Source: Physcia stellaris (taxonomy: Eukaryota; Ascomycota; Lecanoromycetes; Caliciales; Physciaceae). Taken from it: a stretch of DNA of 64,000 nucleotides. Both the position numbers and the translations under genes were made by a program. The stretch lies in contig JABSSW010000034.1 of assembly GCA_018902385.1 (NCBI GenBank), positions 434,001 through 498,000 on the forward strand, given 5' to 3'. A model generated the notes under the pieces. It was not told the DNA's origin. It saw nothing but the letters and a program-made list of their open reading frames with translations, and ran no database searches. Positions 57,600-64,000 of the stretch are shown piece by piece. The stretch's first letter is position 1, and every line of letters begins with the position of its first letter.

Positions 57600-58260
57600 A
57601 TAATGAGTCACGAAATAGAATTATTTGCTTAGAAGTCAAAATTTAATTCTGACGAATATTTATTTTTGTCGATAACTCTAATTCGTGATTCATTACTGAG
57701 TTTGACTCACTTTCGAATGAATACGAATATTTTCTATCAAAGTTCGATATTGTCATACAAGAAAAATCTTTTTGTGAAAAATATCTCATAGCAATTTATT
57801 TACAATCTATCTTTTTATCTATTTATTTTTCTATCTGTTTATTTATTTACGTCGATATCTCGTTTCGTCGACGCTTATTGATGTATTCTCGAACGAGGAA
57901 TTCTCAGAAGAGGAGGAGAATCATTGAATGTACGATTAATAAAAAATCGAAATTTTCAATTTGAATCGATGTGATTTGCAAATCAAGTTTCCAGATCAAA
58001 TTCGAAATAAATGAGTAAATGAATAGATAAATTGATCGAAAAATCTCCGAAAACGATTTCGAAAGACGAAACGATTTCGAAAAAGATTTTCGAAACGTTC
58101 ATTTATCAAAATGAAATTCGTATTTCATGATCTGATAACAAGTAATGCTATTTGAGAAACATCGATGTTGAAAAGAAATAACAGAAAACTGATTGAAAAG
58201 TCAATTGACAAAGTGCACGTGATTAACCTTATATGTTTGACATTCGATTTTTTACATAAT
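57600..58260. other. AT-rich island with ordinary dinucleotide make-up
   Basis: AT-rich, but CpT, ApG and even GpG are present (for example AGAAGAGGAGGAGAATC near 57905), in contrast to the blocks on both sides. No gene is seen; it may be unique DNA between two elements. Confidence 0.5.
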
Positions 58261-61200
58261 TTTTTGTAACATTTTTCTGTTTAGTCATAATTGAAGTCAT
58301 TTTACATTTGTTTCATTGAATTTGATAATTGATTTTATTGAATTTCGATTTCGTACGATTTAAATTTGTGTTAATTATTTTTTTTATTGATGTTCATTCT
58401 CGAAAAACGATTGACAATAAAAATCGTCGTTGATCGTTCATTGTTTATTTTTTAAAAACAACAAAATCGAATTTTTTTATTATACGACAATCATTTTATC
58501 GATTGTTTATTTTTTCGAACGACGAAATTTTTTATATCATTATTATCGAATTTCGAAATTTTAATTGCATACGATTTGAATTGACGACGAAATTCAAATC
58601 AACACGTTGCATTTTTCGTTGTTAAATTTTTCGAATTGTTTTTTGATTTGATATTTTACATCGTTTGTAAACAAAATATCAAACATATTTTCAAATCGAT
58701 TGTTGAAATTTTCATTACGAATAATGAAAAAAAAAACGATTACGAAAAACTGTTATTATTGAACAAAATAATTTCTGAAACGATTCAATTAAAACGCACA
58801 TTCATAAACGATATCAACAGAAACATTACGTATTGTTCAACGATCAAAACATTTTTTTTTTACGTTAATGATCAAAAAATTCAAAAATATCATATTGAAA
58901 ATTACAACGAATTGTTCGAATTGCGAAATTTTTCGATCACACATATATTACGATTTCAAAATTTTTTGCAACGATTGCAAATTTTGAATTACATTTACAA
59001 AAAATACAATCAATGAAAATTATTTTCATTTCATTTCGAAAACATTTACGCAATTTGCAATCGATATTTTTTTTTTTCAAAATTTCAATCAACAACGTCT
59101 GTTCATTTTATTCGCAAATTCTCACGCAAAATGTTTAGAAATTTCGATGATTTCTTGTAAAAACGTCAATAATTCGTGAATTTCAATCACGAATTCAAGA
59201 AAAATTTAACGTTTGAAAAATACATTGAAAATGTTTGAATTTTGTTCGTTGAAACATTCAAAAAATGAATTGATAACGATAAAATGATTCAAACATTAAT
59301 CGACAAAAAAAAAATGTCATCGAAAAAAACAAAAAAAAATTCAAAAAAATGATTTGCGATAAATATTTTGTCAAAAAAAAATTCATTTTTATTGATAACG
59401 AACGCATCGATCGAATTTTGAATACAATTCAACAAATAAATGAAATTTTTCGAAAATATTACGAACGATTCATTAAAATTTTTATCGAAAACGACGATCA
59501 AAATTACATCGTGAACAATATTTTGATTGAAAATGAACGTATGTTTTTGATTTTTTTTATCAAACAATTCATCAATGATATTCGAAATCTGAAATTTCGT
59601 CAGCGAATATATGTTAAATATATTGAAAATATGATTGCAAAAATGAAAAATTTGACAAAAATTTGCGTTTTTGCAAAAAAAATTTTTAACGTTATGCAAT
59701 TCGATGAACGTTTAAAATTTCAAACACAAAAAACAATTAAAAACGAACGATTTAAAATTTTCGAATTTTATTTTGAACAATTGAATTCAATCGATTTCAA
59801 CGTCAAAACGAAAACAATCAAAATCGTGCAAAATGTATTGATTGAAAAAAAAATTTTTATCGACGTGATATATAACAACAATCGACGTTTTCAACGACAA
59901 TCAATCATAATTTCGAATAACGAACGCATTCAGAACGTGAATTTTGTCGAATATACAAAATTATTCATTTCGAATATTTCAAAGTTACAACAATATTCAG
60001 AATATTTTTCACAAAATTCTCGTAATCAATCACAAATTATTATATCATTTTTTCGTGACGAAATCAAATGAAAAAAACAACGTGAAAAAACAAATCGAAA
60101 ATTCAACGTTCAAATTCATTTCAATCGTTTCATCAATAAAAATATGACGTACAACAAAATAAAACACGATATTTGCTGTCATACATGCGACGAATATAAT
60201 CATATTTTCAAAAAATGCACATGTGAAAAACATCAGAAATTTATTTCGATTGCACAACGTCGTTTACAACAAATCATTGCATACAAATCACGTGAAAAAA
60301 TTATTACAATTCGATTTTTATATTATCAAAACAATTATTTTCAAACATATTATTTGTTTTTACATTATATCAATCAAAATTATACAAATCAGACGAATCA
60401 ACAATATTATTTTCGCAATCGAATGTATTTGATTCTTTGCGAAATCGATCACATATTACATCGAAATATTCGAAAATCATTTTTTTGCAAATTTCGTCGC
60501 ATCATTTTTTCACATCGATTACATGTACGAAAACGACGATGATTTTATCAATTGTTGTGAATTTGCGTTTCGTTTTTTCACAATTGACATTTCAACGAAT
60601 TACATTGCGAATGCAAATTCAAAAAATATTTTTTTTTTTTTTGCAATTCATTTTGTCACATTTCAATCAAACATTATCGATTCAATCGTTCGAATTCAAT
60701 ATTTTGCAATAAAAACAATCAAAAAAAAAATCAAAAAAAATAATGATAAAAAATCGAATGAAAATTCAATCAAATTTTTCGCAAAATTTTCAACAACAAT
60801 TTCAAATCGATCGAAAAAAAAAAAATGAAATAAAAAAACGTCAAAAAAATTTTGAAATTTATTGCGAATATGATTGACAAACAAAAAATTTGTAAAAAAT
60901 TCAGAATTCAAAATTTGCAAAAAATGCGAATCGCATCTCGATTGTTAAAAATTCAAATTTTGCAAATTCGAAATATCAAATCGATTATATCATGAAACAA
61001 ACAATTTCGTTATATTAATAAAATCAACGCAAAAACGATTAACGCATCGATATTTGCGCATATGCGACAATTAATATATACGTTGTATTTAACAGAACGT
61101 TTATATAATCAATTTTTTGTAAAATAATTAGTTTTGCAATTATTAATTTACGAACAATATTATTTTTCATTACATTATACATTTTTGATGCTCATACGTT

Positions 61201-64000
61201 TTACATTTTAATAATTACAATAATTTACGATTAACATCATTCGTGTATAAATTAAATATCATTTATGATTACACGTATTTCGTCATCATTGTTCGACAAC
61301 GAAAACGTTTTGTCAAAATTTGATCGAAACGCAAATCAAATCGAATGAAAAATTTATAATCGACAACAAATGAATTTAATCATCAAACGTATTCAAGTCA
61401 AATATCAAATTTTTGTTGTTTCAGCAATTTTTCGTTTTGACAAATTTTATCATATCAAAATCATTGAGCAAACATTTGCTTTTTATATCGAAAAATTTTA
61501 TGTCGAATGAATGTTTTACATTCGATTCATGAAAAATCAATTCAAAATCAATCAATGTGATCGTTTTGCAATGAATTCGAATGACGTCAAATTCGTGTAT
61601 GTCGAAATTTTTTGAAAAAAAAAAATCACATTCACACATGTTATGAAAAGCAAAAATCATTTCGAAATCAAACAAAAAACGTATTTGAATCGATTTCAAA
61701 AAATTTTTAAAATAAACGTTCAAAAAACATCGACGAAAATGAAAAATATTTACGATAAATATTTGAATTATAAACAAACAATTAAACAATCAATCATAAA
61801 TTATGATGTTTATCGAATTGTTTTAATAACATAATTCATTTCGAATTTGAAATTTAATAGCAAAAAAAATTACAGAATTTCGTCAAAGAATTATTATCGA
61901 AACATAAACGTTTTTTTGCAAAAAAACGCGATATGCATACTAAAATAAAATTTTTGAATCGTTTCAAAAAAATCGAAAACGCTGATTATCAAAATAATTT
62001 ACATAACAAACAAAAATTTATCGAAAATTATAAAAATAACGAATGAAATAAATGAATTTCTTGATCGTTTTGAAAATGTTACGAATTTAAATATCGAAAT
62101 TTTTGTTGTTGTTTTTGATAAAATTGTTGTTAAAATTGTTGAAATTATTGATAAAATTTTATTTTTTTTTCTATTGAAATTTCGTTTCGAAACGTTTTTA
62201 ATTATTTTTTTCGTTGTCGTGACATGATGTTGACGAATATGTTCGTGCAATTTATTTTTTGAATCGAAAATTTTTTCGCATTGTTTGCAAATCGTTTTCT
62301 GACAAATAATTTTTTGAATATATTGCAAAAATCGAATCAATGACGAAAAAAACGCAAAACAATTGAAACAAAAATAATATTGAGACGAAAAACGAAAAAA
62401 CGAATTCGATGTGAAAATTTCGAATTTCGAAAAAGAAAAATTTGCAGAAAATTTCGTAAAAAATGCAATGATCAAAACTTTTAATCATTCGTTTAAATTT
62501 TTCTTGACGATTTCGATTTCGAATTCGTTTTGTTGTTTATATCAAATCAATGCAAAATTACGAAAACATTCGAACAACAAAATCAACAAATTTGATTCAC
62601 GATATTGATGTTGACATTGTCGAAATTGTTGCACAAAATTCGCGATTTCGCAAAACAAATTGAATTTCTGAATATCGCACAGAAGAATTGCATCGAAATA
62701 ATCGATATTGGCAACAACGAAAATGAATTTCGAAATTTCGATTACAATTTCTGAAATTTCGAATTTCGTCGTTTCGAATTGTATAGCGAACGAACATTCA
62801 AATGATTTCTGAAAATGTTTCTTTAATGATTCAAAATTTCGATTTCTCGTTATTGTTAACGAACAATGCATACATTTTGTTCTGTATTTATCGTGAATGT
62901 TTCTGAATTCAACGATTGTCACTGTTTTTTTATTTAACGAATCGAATCAGATTCAATTCGTTAAAATTGTCAATCTCTTTTCGTATGTGTTCAGAAATTT
63001 GATGAACGAAGCAAAAACAAAAAAAAATTCGATTTTCGACTTTTCAACGATTTTTTCGACTCGATTTCTTGTTGAAATTGTATGACGAACGAACAATGTG
63101 ATGCTTTGTGAAAATGTTTTTTCAACGATTCGAATGTGAAATATTCATCGTATATTAACAACGAACAAATGATGCATTGCATGACGTTGAAATTTGAATT
63201 GTCATTTTTGAAAAGTCAACGACGATCATGATTGTTTTGAAATGACGAAATGTTTCAAGAAATTTCAAACAAAATTTCAGAATCGCTAATCGCTCGTCAT
63301 ACGTGAATAACGATTTCAAAGAAAGAAAATTCGAAATTTTACTGTCACAAAAAAACAGAAAAATAAAATTCATGACGAGCGAATTGAAATCGAAAAGATT
63401 GAAAAATTTTCTGAACAAAAACGAAAAAAACGAATCGATTCGACGTGCAAACGCGTATATTTTGATCAGATATTTCAAATTGTATTGAAAATATGTTCAT
63501 GCAATTGTTGAAAAAGATTGTCGAACAAATAAAATAATGAATAAATGAAATGCGAACGAACGAATCGAAAAACTTTTTCAAACGAAAACAGAAAAAACGC
63601 GTTTATTCGATTTGCAAATGCGTGTATTTCAAAATCGTTTTCGAATTGTAATGAGTAAAATACTCGTGCAATCATTGAAAAAGTTGTCGAACAAATAAAT
63701 AAATAAAAATTGAAATGTTGATGATTCGTACGAATCGAAAAACTTTTTCGAACGAAAACGAAAAAAACGCGTGAATTTGACTTGCAAACGTGTATGAAAT
63801 GTCATGCATTGATTGAATTAATACATAATTACACGAGAATTTTTAAATAAAAAACAAATACATGAAAATCTGTAAAAACATATGTAAAAAATTAAATCGT
63901 TTGAATGCGTCAAGACGATTTTCGACTTTAACATTCGATGTGATAAAATAACGATGTTAACACGATGTTAATTTGTCAGATGTTGAATTCGATGCACGTT
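58261..64000. mobile_element. Retroelement remains, at least two pieces in opposite orientation, right side cut by window
   Basis: The plus strand holds a gag-like frame (59349-60071) followed by a CCHC knuckle (CHTCDEYNHIFKKC, about 60177-60218). The minus strand from about 63.2 to 62.0 kb holds repeated zinc-finger-like segments (CIICSLLIYDEYFTFESLKK, CMHCSLTITRNRNFESLKKH) and CKQCEKIFDSKNKLHEHIR, the last like the finger in the 34.3-41.8 kb element. No LTR pair is in view. All of it shows the same mutation bias and is broken. Family: Ty3/gypsy-like, with moderate confidence. Confidence 0.55.
63388..63810 (+). repeat. Tandem repeat, period about 170 bp
   Basis: CGAATCGAAAAACTTTTTC occurs at 63561 and 63731, with a more diverged unit starting about 63388. 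Each unit continues with AACGAAAAC..AAAAAACG, then TGCAAACG or TGCAAATG, then TTGTCGAACAAATAAA. The third unit is partial. Confidence 0.7.

Noticed and set aside
63388-63810. CRISPR array
   Set aside because: The units are about 170 bp with diverged repeats and no spacer structure; the organism is a fungus.

Overview
The window looks like a contig from a filamentous ascomycete (Pezizomycotina). The signs are very short spliceosomal introns (42-65 nt, GT..AG), an IRC5/HELLS-type SNF2 gene, fungal Ty3/gypsy elements, and a two-compartment structure: ordinary-composition DNA alternating with long, extremely AT-rich blocks of mutated transposons. I cannot name the species.

Layout. 1-4.4 kb is core genome: the tail of a coiled-coil protein, the SNF2 remodeller on the minus strand, and a small charged protein. 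4.4-32 kb is accessory DNA. It is gene-poor and full of low-copy dispersed repeats, many of them coding-like fragments. It holds lineage-specific coiled-coil genes at 7.6-9.4, 11.9-13.5, 15.5-17.4 and 17.9-19.2 kb, and a frame-disrupted second copy of the 11.9 kb gene at 23.5-25.1 kb. It also holds a tandem segmental duplication with a minisatellite (19.6-21.3 kb). 32.3-43.9 kb is a nested transposon block: a terminal-inverted-repeat DNA transposon with a TA target duplication lies inside a host gene, and a Ty3/gypsy chromovirus-type fossil with matching LTRs and a 5-bp target duplication lies inside the DNA transposon. 43.9-48.8 kb returns to ordinary composition: the 5' part of the interrupted gene, a small Cys-rich gene, a 384-aa gene with a helix-turn-helix-like segment, and a 151-bp tandem repeat. 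48.8-57.6 kb is a second Ty3/gypsy fossil in the opposite orientation. 57.6-58.3 kb is a small, less mutated AT-rich island. 58.3-64 kb is a further mass of retroelement remains cut by the window end.

Main discovery candidate. The AT-rich blocks carry a RIP-like C-to-T signature whose context is not the classic CpA. CpC, CpT, GpG and ApG are almost absent, while CpA/TpG and even CpG stay common. The two LTRs of the 48.8-57.6 kb element allow a direct test. One is little changed and the other heavily changed; all differences are transitions, and about nine in ten are C-to-T before a pyrimidine, or the complement. A genome defence process with CpY preference fits this.

How the parts relate. 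The accessory proteins share an architecture of charged or disordered ends plus coiled coils, and they occur as intact and decaying copies, which suggests expanding families of unknown role. Several carry apparent single-base losses, some in or near homopolymers, that could be real decay or assembly error. The IRC5/HELLS homologue belongs to a family tied to heterochromatin and DNA methylation in other eukaryotes; any link to the mutated blocks here is inference only.
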